Positions 10,253 to 22,855 of a stretch of DNA of 64,000 bases are shown one piece after another. The notes beneath the pieces are model-generated. The model saw only the letters and a program-made list of their open reading frames with translations, had not been told where the DNA came from and ran no database searches. Position 1 is the stretch's first letter. Each line of letters begins with the position of its first letter. Position numbers and translations under genes: made by a program. The stretch is from Brachionus rotundiformis (lineage: Eukaryota; Rotifera; Eurotatoria; Ploima; Brachionidae), in NCBI GenBank assembly GCA_016802295.1, contig JAESIW010000115.1, forward strand, positions 1,851,995 to 1,915,994. The letters run 5' to 3'.

Positions 10253-11747
10253 ATTAATTCATTAGACTTATTTTATTTTAAAAGATTTATTTTAATAAAA
10301 ATAATTTATTTATTTCTTGTTATTAATTAGAAAATTTTAATTATACGGATTTAAATCCAATTGCTTGAATATTAACAAAAAATAGTTTTTTTTTTTTAAT
10401 TTTATAAATATAAGCCTAAAAATTACTGATTAAATTTGCTAAAAGATATCATGCAATTAAATAATTATAGCTTTTAATTTAAAAATTTATAAATTTATAA
10501 TAGTAAGATATCTGACTGAATGTTCAATCTTTTGGAAATAGTTTATTTAAATTGTCTCCAGCAAAAAATTCCATTTAAACTAATTATTTTTAAAATATCG
10601 TCAAAGATCACTAAATATTTAAAAAAAGTTATTCTTGTAGGGTTTCAAAATTACTTTATAATTTGAAACTATCTCAGGCTAGTGGATCCCAAAGATTATT
10701 CTTAAACCATCAAACTGTAACAATTTTTGAACCATAAATGTTCATTGGGCTATTTAATTTGGTGTTTAAACTCTTAATTTCGTTTTGGCGCCATTTATTA
10801 TGAGTCCAGCTGGTTAAAACATTAGATGTCATCACTTGTGTCCATATATATATATGTCTATATATATAGCATGGTACAACATATCAAGCTGCATCAACCG
10901 ACAAAATAATAATAAATTTCAATTTCTGACATATTTCCAAGTATGTTGTAAAATATATGTTGTACCATTTTTTTAAAACTTTTGGAAAAAAGTATTTAGA
11001 TTTTTCACAAAGTTGTTCTGTTCTACTGTATCAAAATTCACCAAACCATATTTTCAAGTTTAATTATTTTAATTGTCTTAATAAAAGTATTGAACTTTCT
11101 ACTATAAATTATATTAAGTTAGTTATTCAATGAATTTAATCAAATTTTTTAAAAAATCGGAAATAGGATAAAATTTCTTACATTCTGATGTATATTTTTA
11201 TTTTTAAAAAAGAGTGTGGCAATTTTTATTATTTAAAAAAAGCAAAAAAAAAAACACTTTTTTCACATAAGTAGTATGTTGTCCCAGGAATTACTTAATT
11301 GATAACTCATTTTTTTAAAATTGAATTTGAATTTTTGTGGTATATTTAAGTTTATGATCAATTTAAAATGATCATGCTCAAAAAAATTTTTTTTTTAATT
11401 TTTTTGAATCTTTTTAATTGAAAAATGTAATAAAAAGATAGGTTTTCTTGTGTAACAGAACATGTTCAATCATGATCGAGTATTGTGCAAAATTCTGCAT
11501 GCATTAAATTTTTGCAGAAATATGCAGACATAAAAAATTAAGTTTACTTTAAAAAATGAGATTCTGCAATAAATTTTTTCAGTAGAAAATATTTTTAAAA
11601 ATCCATTTTTATAATAGTTTTTGATCATAAACTTCAACTTGCCATTTTTGCCAAAAATTTTCTTGTTTTAGTCCACTTACTAATTAACATAATCTCACAG
11701 TTTTGAAATGTCACTTGACGACTCAATATGGTTTAATTATTTATTAA
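10253..11747. other. AT-rich intergenic with a short dispersed-repeat match and (TA)n
   Basis: The ACADSB 3' UTR comes first. At 10673-10708 there is a stretch matching 49480-49516 (core GTGGATCCCAAAGAT). Bases 10844-10868 are an interrupted TA microsatellite. No gene is seen. Confidence 0.45.
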
Positions 11748-11945
11748 CACTAGAAAGCCCGAGGAGTTTTTAAAACCCCTTTTTAAAAAATTTAAACTTG
11801 AATATTATCTCAAAGAAATAAAGTTATCAAAAATCACTCAAATAAACTTAAAATCAACATGTAGTACTTAAATGTTTTAATCATATTTAAAATAAATAAA
11901 TCTTTTGACATTTTAATTTTAAATTTTTTTAATTAATCAGTCCCA
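11744..11945 (+). mobile_element. piggyBac-like MITE, copy A (one end decayed)
   Basis: TTAA at 11744-11747 is followed directly by CACTAGAAAGCCCGAGG, the same terminus as the MITE at 42216-42416. The interior (CTTGAATATTATCTCAAAG, AAAGTTATCAAAAATCACTC) aligns with the reverse complement of that copy as far as AATTAATCAG near 11940. The far terminal repeat is lost or mutated after that point. The TTAA target and CACTAGA-type end are typical of piggyBac-superfamily elements. The element has no coding capacity. Confidence 0.75.
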
Positions 11946-12359
11946 AAATCACGCCATTTGATTTTGAGATTTAAATTTCGAATACTTTTAAATAAATAAG
12001 TCTTTAGAGTAAAGAGTTTGTAGCTTCTTGGTCAACATATAGCTTAGCCTAAATTGTTTTACAACCGATATGTGATGAATTAATAACTTAAGCTTAATTA
12101 TTTTGAAGCTGTTTATTATACATTCTTTAAAAATTAAGTGAAAAAATTAAATATTTTTAATTAATTTATTTCTAATTGGAAAACAACTAAAAATTATAAA
12201 TTAGAAAACAAAAATGAAGAAAATAATCAAAAAACATTATAAACTAAAAAGAAATTAATTTAGTTAACTTTTTTTTTTATTTTTAAAAATTAAATTTACA
12301 ATTGAATAAAGTTAAAAATGTAAACATCCTGTTTTAAATGATTAAAGGAACTAAAAATA
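11946..12359. other. AT-rich intergenic, nothing recognised
   Basis: A/T-rich sequence without ORFs or repeats that I can identify. Confidence 0.4.
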
Positions 12360-12600
12360 ATTGTACTCCGTGGGGGGTCATGAGTGACAAGCAGCAGATG
12401 TGTCGACGTTTGTGTTGATGTGACACGGGCAGGCAGACTCGTGGCCGAAATCATCGCGCAAAGCTGGTCACAAACGCGAACGAACCATAAAAACAAAACG
12501 AGCTGGCCCGTGCGACTAAAATTGCGACTCGTTCACGCTCGACTAGCCCACTCCCAATACACTTCCAATCCACCACCTATGATACAATCAAAACACAGGA
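12360..12600. other. GC-rich island downstream of the BEN-domain gene, unidentified
   Basis: About 240 bases of roughly balanced composition lie in A/T-rich surroundings and contain several CGs. The island lies 3' of the BEN gene stop, so it may be its distal 3' UTR (TTTATT, a reverse AATAAA, near 12606) or a separate regulatory element. Short ORFs on both strands look like chance. Confidence 0.35.
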
Positions 12601-12906
12601 GCATATTTTTATTATTTTAATAAATCAACAAAAACATAAAAAAAAAAGTGTGAAAAAAAAAATTCTTTTTTTTTTTATGCTAAAAACTAAATTTACAAAA
12701 TTTACAAAAAAAAATTCTTTAAAAAAATTTCTCTTAAAAATTGAATAAACTTTTAAAAAAAATAACAATTTTTCAATTATTTCCTAAGGTTTTTTTTTAA
12801 TGTTTATCTGTGCTGATGACAACATAACAAAATATCATTGACCTTGTAGTGAGTGAGTGTGTAGTATATGTTTATATTGTAGGGAAAGAGTAGATACAAA
12901 TATTCG

Positions 12907-14122
12907 CTAGTGTTCGGAGCTTGGATTGTCGGGCTTGGGTGACTGATTGTCGGGGTTGGATGAGGCGACCGCTGCAGCAGCGGCGGCGGCCATGGCGATG
13001 GCGAAAGCGTTCGCCGAGCTGCTGGAATGGCTTTGTCCGGAAGAGAGACCGAAGGCGAAGGGCGGTCGGTTGCCTTGCGGCCGTGGACTGGGTCGGGCGA
13101 GGGGGCCGGTGGACGGGGCGGATGGGATGCCGCCGGGCGGGACCGAGCCTCCCTCGCTTTTGACACTGTGATGCGTCCTCACCTTTCTGTTCTTGCTGTC
13201 GATCGCTTTGACGCACTCCTTTTTCCACACGGTCTCTTCCTCGCGCTCGTCGCCGACCGGGTAGAGCGAGAACGAGAGTCGGCGGACGGCGCTCATGCGG
13301 TTGGGCGAGAGCTGCCGCTTGCCCCTAGTGCCCATTACGTTCGACACGACGCGTTCGTCCTTGGTGTAGAGCTTTTGGACCAGGAGGGCGGAGAAGTTGC
13401 CGCGCGACTTCGATGTGCCAAAGATGCGTCTGATCTCGGCCTCGTCTAGGTAGACAGTGCCGGTGTTTTCGTCGGTGGCGAGCAAGGTGAGGTCGGCGTG
13501 GCGCGGGGGATGCAGCGAGGAGAGGAGGGACGAGGTGGCCAGCGACTGGAGGATCGAGTGCGGCATGGACGAACGGTGAACAGTGAGCGGCGGTGTGGAC
13601 TTCTGCGAGTAGCTGATGTTGGCCGTAGAGGAGGACTCGGTCGAGTCGTCGTCGTAGTCGGCCTCGCTGTCCTCGTCGAGCTCTTCGTCGGCCCGGGACG
13701 AAGCGCCCGGCTCGGTCTCCTTGCCCTCGTCGACGTTCACCTCGCCCTCCTCGGGCTCATCGTCGTCGCCGCGCGCCCGCTTCGACACGCGTTTCTCCGC
13801 CGCCTCGAGCTCCTTGGCCCCGCCGGCCTCCTCGCTCTCCCCCTGCTGCTCCTGGCCCCGCTTCACCCTCATGCTCTGCCACAGCGGCATCAGCGACATC
13901 CGCTGCGAGCTCATCTGCGGATGCAGCAGGCCCGACTTGGCCGTCGACGTGCTCGGCATTTGCTGCGCAGACCGCGGTATTCTGCTCTCCACGCTGACCA
14001 GCCGAAACTCAATATCCTTCAGTTTGTCATACATGTCATGCTGGTTTTGCACAATTACGTTCTGAATGGCCAATATGTCGTCTAACTTCTGCTGCACATT
14101 GAAAATGATGCTTGTCTGGGAC
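12907..14122 (-). CDS. BEN-domain nuclear protein (3' exon, 404 codons)
   Basis: A likely DNA- or chromatin-binding transcriptional regulator. The minus-strand exon starts after a TTTAAG acceptor at 14123-14124 and stops at 12907. A coiled-coil N-terminus (VQQKLDDILAIQNVIVQNQ, then KLKDIEFRLVSVES) is followed by a Ser/Glu-rich acidic region with a KRARGDDDEPEEGE patch. The BEN domain runs from about TVYLDEAEIRRIFGTSKSRG through VWKKECVKAIDSKNRKV. The tail is Pro/Ser-rich with an Ala run. The reading extends to an ATG at 14175, but bases 14123-14175 look intronic (T-rich with an acceptor), so the true start probably lies in an upstream exon, perhaps in the 14540-14715 island. Composition is strikingly GC-rich for this window. 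Coiled coil plus BEN occurs in Insensitive/BEND-type repressors, but orthology is not settled. Confidence 0.8.
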
Positions 14123-14539
14123 CTTAAATGTGGCAAAAAGTAAACATAAATAAACAGACACTGTTTGAGTGGCATTAATTGGCAAATAATTACATTTTCT
14201 AATTGAGTAAAGTGTTACAATTGATCATAGATGTACTTCAAGATGATCATGATTATAAACAGTGGACAGTACAGTGCAACTATTCTAAATATTTTTTATA
14301 TGTATAAAAACAACATTTTTAAACTCTAAATAGACAAATAGAAATAAAAATAAGTTAATTTGATTAAATTAATTAGATAATTCAATCAATCAATCAATTA
14401 GAATTAGAGAAAAAATAAAGATACAATGGATAAAAAATTATTTATTTTTTTAATTGGATTGAAATATTTTAAAAAAATATGCTTGAAATGAAATTGTAAA
14501 TGTAAATTAAAATAATTGTTAATAAGTATAAACCTAATG

Positions 14540-14715
14540 GCGTATATCCAACTAGTTTGAACATAAATGAGCGATCCCGTATTGGTCGTGGTGGAGTGAC
14601 TGGATCGTGCGTCTTTGTTCGGCCGGCTACACTTGTGAATCGTTCACACCTATGGACGGACTAGATCGGCCGACAAAGTCCACTATTCTACTCCGAGCCC
14701 TGGCCAACAGGCTTA
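14540..14715. promoter_or_regulatory. GC-rich island, probable 5' exon or promoter of the BEN gene
   Basis: About 175 bases of balanced composition with several CGs lie about 420 bp upstream of the BEN exon on the same transcription unit. Position suggests a first exon or promoter. An ATG on the minus strand near 14563 begins a short ORF that does not join in frame to the exon at 14122, so a noncoding 5' exon or another start is more likely. Confidence 0.35.
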
Positions 14716-15070
14716 GACTTTAAATTAATCAACAACAACAAAAAAAAATTCATTTCACAGACTAAGCCTCACTTCAAATTACTTCTTGTTTCTCATTGTT
14801 AATTAGATTTATATTCCCAATAATTCGCACGATTCAAAATTAATAAAAACCTTAGCGTCCCCTCTCGCCCAAATACTAATCAACACTCATTCTCTATTTT
14901 TTTTCCGTCTCTCTCTCTCTCTCTCACTAATTAAATTGAAATTCAATATTTTATCAAATATGTTCTCCCTGCTCAATTCCTTCCTGATTTGGCCACTTTT
15001 ACAACTAAGACTAAACAAATGTTAAGTTAAATTTGCAACTTTTTGAAAAAAAATATTGCGCCTAGTGTCC

Positions 15071-15137
15071 TTCAAGAGTAGCAGAGCACTTAGCGCGCGC
15101 AAGAAGCCTTCTTAAATGCTCCACTACTATCCTTGAA
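15071..15137 (+). ncRNA. Pre-miRNA-sized hairpin (candidate only)
   Basis: The 67-nt segment folds back on itself. TTCAAG pairs with CTTGAA, AGTAG with CTACT, GAGCA with TGCTC and TTAG with an A/T partner, with a 3-nt bulge, small mismatches and a loop containing GCGCGCAAGAAGCC. That gives about 20 paired positions over 24-nt arms. Flanks are T-rich. It matches no microRNA that I recognise, and expression is unknown. Confidence 0.3.
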
Positions 15138-15616
15138 TTGAACGCCTTTTAATTAGAAAATTGACTAAAGTCAACCAGAATGATTGGGCTTGATAAAACC
15201 GATCTATATATTTAATTGATAAAAATACGTGTTTTGATCAATGTCCAATCACATTAATATGTATGTTTAATTAACAGTCTGTGTAAACTTAATAGACAGT
15301 CTGATTTGTTAGAAGCGTTTATTTCTTTATTCAAACTTTGCGTAATAATTGTCTACTATCTGTTTACTTTTCACAAATGTGCAATATAAACAAGGCTGAC
15401 CAATGAGATGGATGTGTCTGACGTATTGTTGCCCATTTCCGGTCTGTGCTTTGGCTATGTGATTGGCTCAACTGTTCTGTGATCTTAACGAAGACGTCTA
15501 GTCTAATTACGCAAGCGATCAAATTTGTGTGTGTGATCGTTTAAGTTTAAGATAAATAAATTCTTTGGTGATTTGAAGGTTTTGTTCCGAGTTAATTTGA
15601 TCCTGGTTTACCTCTG

Positions 15617-15677
15617 AGACGCAGACGCTCCAATTGACTCCAAGTTTTGCTGATAAGCACCGATAACCTTTAACCTT
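15617..15677 (+). repeat. Duplicated 61-bp noncoding element, copy 1
   Basis: It aligns without gaps to 16388-16448 at 53 of 61 positions by hand count. It contains CAATTGACTCC, TGATAAG and CGATAACC, so two GATA-type sites lie close together. It is upstream of the BEN gene. A duplicated cis-regulatory element is one reading; a decayed repeat is another. Confidence 0.6.
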
Positions 15678-16387
15678 TTGTTTATCACATGAAAATTCTT
15701 GTCAACTTTAATAAATATTATTGCTATTTGGATAAATTTATCAAAAAAAAAAATAAAAATTTTTTACATATTTCATTTATTGGGACAATAAAATGTTTTG
15801 ATATCATTTTATAAAAATAAAAAATTAAATCTAATTAGGATAAAAAGTTTACAAATTAATTTATAAATTAAAAATAAGTATATCACTAATTCTAGTTGTA
15901 CAAAGATTAAAATCCAACTTACAAAATGATTACATTAGAAAAGCCGAGAAGATTTGTTTGACACTCGTTGAGTTAACTTATCTTTTTAAAAGTTATATTT
16001 TGCACTAAAAATAAATTAATTTTTACATTTTTGATTTTAATTATCAGATCGTAGAAAAAATTTAAAAAAATGATTACATTTATTTAACCAAATATAAATA
16101 TGGGATATTGTATAAAAGGTCGGAAGAACTTTTTCAGTGACTGAGTGTTAAATTTCAAACTGTATGAATATCTTAGAGAAAAAATAATTTTTTAAATCAT
16201 CTAAATATTAACAAAATTGTTAAATAATACTATTAATTAATTTAAATTTTAAGACGACTATTTAAGATAACTTGAGCTTAAAATTTTTAAACAGAAGTCA
16301 AAAAAACTTCTTGGGTCTCCTAGTATTGAAAGTTACTCTCATTTATATCTTATAAGAAATTAAATTAATATTTTTTTAAATAAAATC

Positions 16388-16448
16388 AGACGCAAATGTT
16401 CCAATTGACTCCGAGTTTTGATGATAAGCTCCGGTAACGTTTAACCTT
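16388..16448 (+). repeat. Duplicated 61-bp noncoding element, copy 2
   Basis: It is 771 bp from copy 1 in the same orientation. CAATTGACTCC and TGATAAG are retained, while the second GATA core has changed to GGTAAC. Confidence 0.6.
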
Positions 16449-19400
16449 ATTAGTAATTTTATTAATTTATTTTTTTTTAATTTTTAAATGAAAAATATGA
16501 GAATAAAAAATTATCTGCTTAGGTTTTTTTGTTTTTGTGTGTAAACATTTTCAATTATTTTCCAAATTTTACTCAAGAATTTTATTTTTATATATTTATC
16601 TATTAATTTTAATCAGCAAAAATTCTGGCAATTTAGTAAAATTATAAAATGAAAAAGAATATGATTTAAATTAGAGATTGTAGATGGTAAATTATTTAGT
16701 TAATTTAAAATTTATTTTTATGTAAAAAAGTATGATAGATTGCACAAAAAGCTATGATTAAATTAAATACTTTTAAAAATGTTTTCAACAATTTTAATAA
16801 AAAATTTGTATCTAAATTAATTCGTTGAATATGTGGATTCACTTCATATTGTTATTACTATTAATCAAAAAGGTTAAGGAAGGGTACCAAAGCCAGACCT
16901 TTCTTACGGCCCAATAGTTTAAAAGGTTATCATTTTAAAGTTTTGAAAAGTTTATAAGTTTTAGTTTTTAATTTCATTTTTGAGTTTTTCCTATGCTTGA
17001 TATTCGGAGCATTGTTTATGGGATGTTAATTCATCCATTCTTTAATAGAGAATTAGGCATGGTAAGCATTTTTTATTTTAGTCAATAGTTTCAAGGCTAA
17101 AATAAAAAATTCCGAGGCTAAAAAGAAGGACTATGATCCATTCTGAGTGGCCTGAGGACTTCCTCAAATAATATTTTAAATAATAATAGTTTCAAGGCTC
17201 AAATTGATAAAGAAATAGTCAGACTGAATTTAAAGACTGTAATAGTCTTAATGGCTAAGCGATAATTTTTTGCACTGGTATAAATCACAATACCCCAGGA
17301 ACTTCTACTACTACTATTTATAAAAAATCATGTGAAAATGTTAACAGATAAAAAAATTGTTATTAAAAAAGACCATTATTTGACCAACTTAAAATGATTG
17401 GGTCATTGACATAAAATATTTATCAAAAAGAGTAACTATTTAGCTAATAATTTGAAATAAACAATAAATTTAAAAAATCTATATCTATACATTGGTTTAT
17501 CATTCAAATATTCAAATATATTAGTATTATTACTTATCATTTGTAGGTTTCTAGGCTTTAGGTTTTTGAAATACTATTTGAACATTCAATTAACATGGGC
17601 AATATCAATATTTACTAATTTAAACTGAAATAATATAAATTAAAAAACAATTAATTGCCTTTAATTTAAATTTGTTGTCTACAAAATCTAAATTTAAGTT
17701 AAGTTATTGATACTGATTTTTAAAAATCTATAAAAAAGCTTAAATAGTAAAATTTTATATTGTTATATATATTTTAAAAAGAAATATTAGAAAATAACAT
17801 TATACCAATGAAGTTAGGCTACCAGATCCTAAAATTAAAGGCATTTGATTTGTCTTGTTATTAATTTTTGATACATTCTTACAAATTGATTACTATGTTA
17901 TTTTTTTTTAAATTTTTCGATTAAATTTAAGCAGAAGGATTTGTTTTTTTAAAATAATAAGTAGAATTTGAATTTTTAACATATAATTATATTAAAAAGT
18001 CTAGAGATTTTTTTATCAGTCATGGCAAATTACTTTAAAAATATGAAACAAAATAGAACGAAATGTTAATGATTCTGCAATAAATTTACTCTATTGAAGC
18101 ATCATCATATAAACAATCTTAACTTAAACTTAAATATTAAATTAATTTAATTTTAAAAGATTTGATCCAATTATTTTAATATTGATTTTTAAAAACTATT
18201 TGTCTTTTTAATAAAAACAATTTCTCAGTGAAATAGCCAAAGAAGTTAAAACTTCAAAACAAAATCTTACACAAAAGGTTTGAAAAAATACTAAATTGGA
18301 ATGCAAAATTTTTACCAACTAAATAAATTATTTTTTCTATAATTTTTAAAAAATAATTTAAGATATGTTTGTATTATGAGTAAGATATGTTGATTGTTTA
18401 GATATCATAAATTTTTCATGTAATATGACAAATGGATTTAAATTTGAAATTAATTTAGATTAATGAATTAATCTCGTCAATAACATGTGCTTGATAAAAT
18501 GAAACTTTTATAAATCGGCTAATCCAAAGATTTGGTAAAATAAACAAGTTCGTGTATTATTCACAATGTAACATTAGACCTTATAAAAATAAGCATTCAA
18601 ATATACATTCACTAATCAAGTAATATAAAAAGATTCTTTTTTTTAGCCAAAATTAAATTAGATTATTTTGATATAATAAAGTTTAGTTTAGAAGAAGAAT
18701 ACATTTGCAGTAGGGTAATACAAATATTTTCTTATAATAACTTATGTATAGTTTCTGTGTAATTTTTCTGAGATTTACATGCCATATATTGGTCAAATCC
18801 CTGGCATGTTTAGAAGATATCTCAATTCATTCTGTAAATTTGCTGCTGCTTTATTACTGTTAACTGTGCTCTACCATACATATATTTACCATTTATTTAA
18901 CTTTCGTTAAATTTAGTTCTATTTAAATAAAATCTATTATAAAAAAATGGAATCTTCTATGGTGACTTATTTAAGTAAATATCAAAAAAATTCACATTTT
19001 TCATGTACATTGACTTTATTTAAGATTCATGATATAGAATCTCTTTTTTTTAAGAGAAAAAATATTTTAAGTATTTTTATACATTAAGTTGTTTGTAATG
19101 GATAATCTTTAAAATAAATAGCATTAATCCATATTTTAAATCAACAAAACTTTTTGATTTTTAACTCGTATCGATTATCATTACTAGAAATATTTTGTTT
19201 TTACCCAACAAGTGGTGTAATTATCCAGCTGAGTCATTAATGAACTATCTGTTAATTATTTAAAAAATTCAAACGATTTTCATCTTATTCCTAACAATTT
19301 AAAGGTATAACATAATAAAAATAGATAAAATATTTTTTATATCAATTTCTAGATTGATTATGTTATCTTTAACAGATATTGAAAAATTAAAATTTTAAAT

Positions 19401-22400
19401 ATATAATGTGAAAAATGAAAGTCTTCATGTCTGTGATCAATAAGTATCTAAAAGTAAATTATCCATAAAAATATATTATTTAGTAGTAGTTAAATAATAA
19501 ATTAACTTGATGAAATGGTCATATTTTAACACCAAAATAAATTAAACAAGTCTTTAAATTTAAATTACAAATTGTCCAAATTTAGAACCAAATTAAGCGA
19601 ATAATTAACAATGGTAGGATATTTTTTGGATAAAATTAAAAAGAAATAAGTCTTTAGAAAAAATTACCAAACGATTAATAAAGTATTTTTTTATAAACGC
19701 TAATTTCTTTTAGAGAATAAGAAGAGATTTGTGACAATATAAACGAAACGCTTATTACTCTTTGCGTTGACGCTAATACCCTTGAAAATAAGAAATATTG
19801 TTCAAATTATTTTTATAATGTTACATAAATTTTTCGCCAATTAAACCATATTAGCCTCCTTAAAAATATTTTTTTTTCACAAACTCAATCCATTTCTTTC
19901 ACAATTGATAATCATTGTGTAAAAATAGTTTAGCTAGGCATTGACAACTCAAGTTTAAGGAAGTTTTTAGTGAAATTGTTTTTGTTAGAAATTCTCAAGT
20001 AAATGTTGAGCTTTAGAAAGTAAATCAACAGGAGGTTTAATTGGTAATGAGGCAAGTGTCGCATAAAAATGCCATTAATATTCAAAAAAAAATTCTAAAG
20101 AATTCATTTTTGTAATTTGTTTAACAAAAACAAATAATTAAATTTTCAAATAAAGAAATTTGTTTTTATTTTAGATGAAAGTAAAAAAAATTGTTTAAAA
20201 TAATTGTAAAACAAATTTTGTTTTGTTAAGTCTGGACGCAAATCCATCGCAACAAAAATCCATTTATATTTTTAGGTTCTTTTATTAGTTTAGTATTAAC
20301 TGGGCTTTGGTCAAACAAAAAATTTAACATCAAAATTTTCAAACTAGTGGTTTGATTTTTTTCTATCTCAAATCAAATCGAGAAAGATCACTATTCAAAA
20401 TGGACAATTTGCTTTTTAAGTTAATTTAGTGGAACGCAAATTAATCCTCAATTTTAACTTACATTAACAATGTCCGCTATTTGCAGACCAAATACTTTTG
20501 AGTTAAAAAAAGTTATTTTAATTAGTATAAAAACATAAAAACAACATTTTAAGGACATTTGATTTATTAAGTTAAATTAAAGCATTTGTATCTTGATTAC
20601 AAATGTTAATTGAGTGAATATTTACTTTTTAAACATATAAAAATTCCAATTCGGAGCTCAGCTATCAGGATTCGAGTGATATCAAATTTTTTAGTTTTTT
20701 TTAGGTCAATTTTATTTAAAATTTTTTTTCCAAAAAGAAAAAAAAAACTTTAATTATGTAATTTTGTTTATATTGGTAAAAGATTGGTTAGTTTTTTAGT
20801 TGAAGTCGGACAAAAATTAAAAATATTATCACAAAACACTCGTAAGAGTTCAAAATAAATTTAATTTTATTGAACTTTTTCAAAATAACTTTGATATAAA
20901 AAAAATATTTCTTTTCTACGTAGACATTTCTTTATGTGTGAACACACAAACCTTTAAAAGGTAGCCCTAAAAATACAAATAATAAAATTATTTGAAGATC
21001 ACGTAAAACAAAGTCCAGCATCCATGATGCTCGTTTGGACCAAGCTTTTCTCAACTTTAAATAAGTAGTAAAAAATTTTTGCAAAAATTAGTTCACAGAG
21101 ATTGGAAAAGCAACATGGTACACATTTTCAGCTTAGTGATCTTTTCTCAATATCAGAATAGAACAATTAAGCACTATAAATAAAATAATAATTAAAATTT
21201 TAAATATTTGTAGCAAATCATTATTTTTTGTTCCATTAATGATGTTTATAAGTTCTCGAGTGAGCCTTATCTGCTTGTACTTATCGAGCTTAATTATTCT
21301 TAATTATTGCTTGTCCAAGAAGTTTTTTAAATTAAGCGATTCAAAATCAGACTGTTTTCGGAACAAACAAACCACATATCCATATGAATGTAATTAAAAC
21401 TTAAGTCTAGTTTATATTTAGATCGGCCATGGAAAACTCGCTTATCCTAAGCAAATATTTGCTTTCAATAAAAAAATCCTTATTCTTATTTTAATTCATA
21501 TTCTAGAAGCTACCTGATTAAGAAGACTTTTGTTTTATTGATTACTTTTGTTTTTTATTTAAATATTTATACATTTAAAGAGATTTCACCTTCTTAATTA
21601 GAATATTTAATCAGGAAATTGATTTTGATAGATCCTGACCTATGAAATATGATAGGATTTGTGGCCAACTTTTATTTTATATGATGATTTACGATCATTT
21701 AAGAGATGAGCTGACAGCATACCAGGAAATGTAGCCAATTTAAAGTCAAATTTTTGCATACGCGGACTCGAAAAACGCGTCTATCAGGTTACACAAAAAA
21801 GTTTGGGCTATTTTTATATAAAAAGAATTAGATTAAATTTGGCCTAACTCCGAAACCGATACACACCGGGCGGCTTTCTAGCTTTTCTTTGTTACTAAAA
21901 CTAATTACAATTGTTTTTAGTCAAATAAATATGTAAATTCTTAAATTAAACATGGTATATATCTATACCTAGGAAAATTAACCTATTTTTGTTTTTTTTT
22001 TTAAAGTCTATTCTTTGCACCTAATGATTTGATGAATAAAAATTTTCCCACAAGCCATGAGACCTAAAATTTTTCTTTTAAATTAATTTTATTTAAAAAA
22101 AAATATCAAAAATAATTTAATAATTAAGTCTGAGAGGAAATATTTATTAAAAAATCAAACATCGGTCCTAAACCGGAAAGTAATTTAGTCTACATTAGCT
22201 TGTTTATTACTAAGACCACCAGTCGAAACAAAAACGAAAGTAGATTTTTTTTCTTATATATTTTTTTTTTAATTAAAATAGGTGCTATTTTTAATGTGTC
22301 GACTAGAATTACGGCTTAATAAGAAAATTTAAGCTGGCAGCATTTTAGACAAGTGCTCTAAACAATTTATTAATTTTAAAATCAACTTATTGAGCGAGTG

Positions 22401-22589
22401 TGTATTCGGTACCTTACGGGAACAGTCTAGTCTCAGCACGAAAGTCAAACTAGTCTATTAATTTTATATAAATATGTAAGCTAATACAATATTTATTTGA
22501 TTAAAGTTTTATTAGAAAAAAAATATGTATGTTTTATTTTGAGGTCTTAAGCCAACATGATATTTATTAAAATTAGTTAATATTTTTAA

Positions 22590-22855
22590 GTAATAGGCCG
22601 GCACAGTAGTACAAAAATATGTTTGTTGTCTATTGTTATGAAACTTTCGGGAGTGGCTTTACGGAAAAGCAAAAGTAAAGCTGGTCGTTGATTTTTGTAG
22701 CTATTTGTGCAAAAAGACTGGATGATGCTTCCAAGCCATATTGGTGAATTGGACAGAGCTGGAGCTGATTTTGAGCATCTGAAAATAAAGATGGCAAATA
22801 ATCTTAAGGGGACAAGAGTGTTTGGCAAATAGAATAAAGTGTTTTTTAATTGCAT
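22590..22855. other. Compositional island in the gene desert, unidentified
   Basis: About 265 bases of balanced composition with an 89-codon open frame on the minus strand and broken frames on the plus strand. No conserved domain was recognised. It may be an old retroposed or transposon scrap. Confidence 0.25.

Noticed and set aside
12921..14085. Several long plus-strand ORFs opposite the BEN-domain exon
   Set aside because: GC-rich sequence has few stops, so frames stay open on both strands. Only the minus-strand frame shows a conserved domain and a coiled coil.
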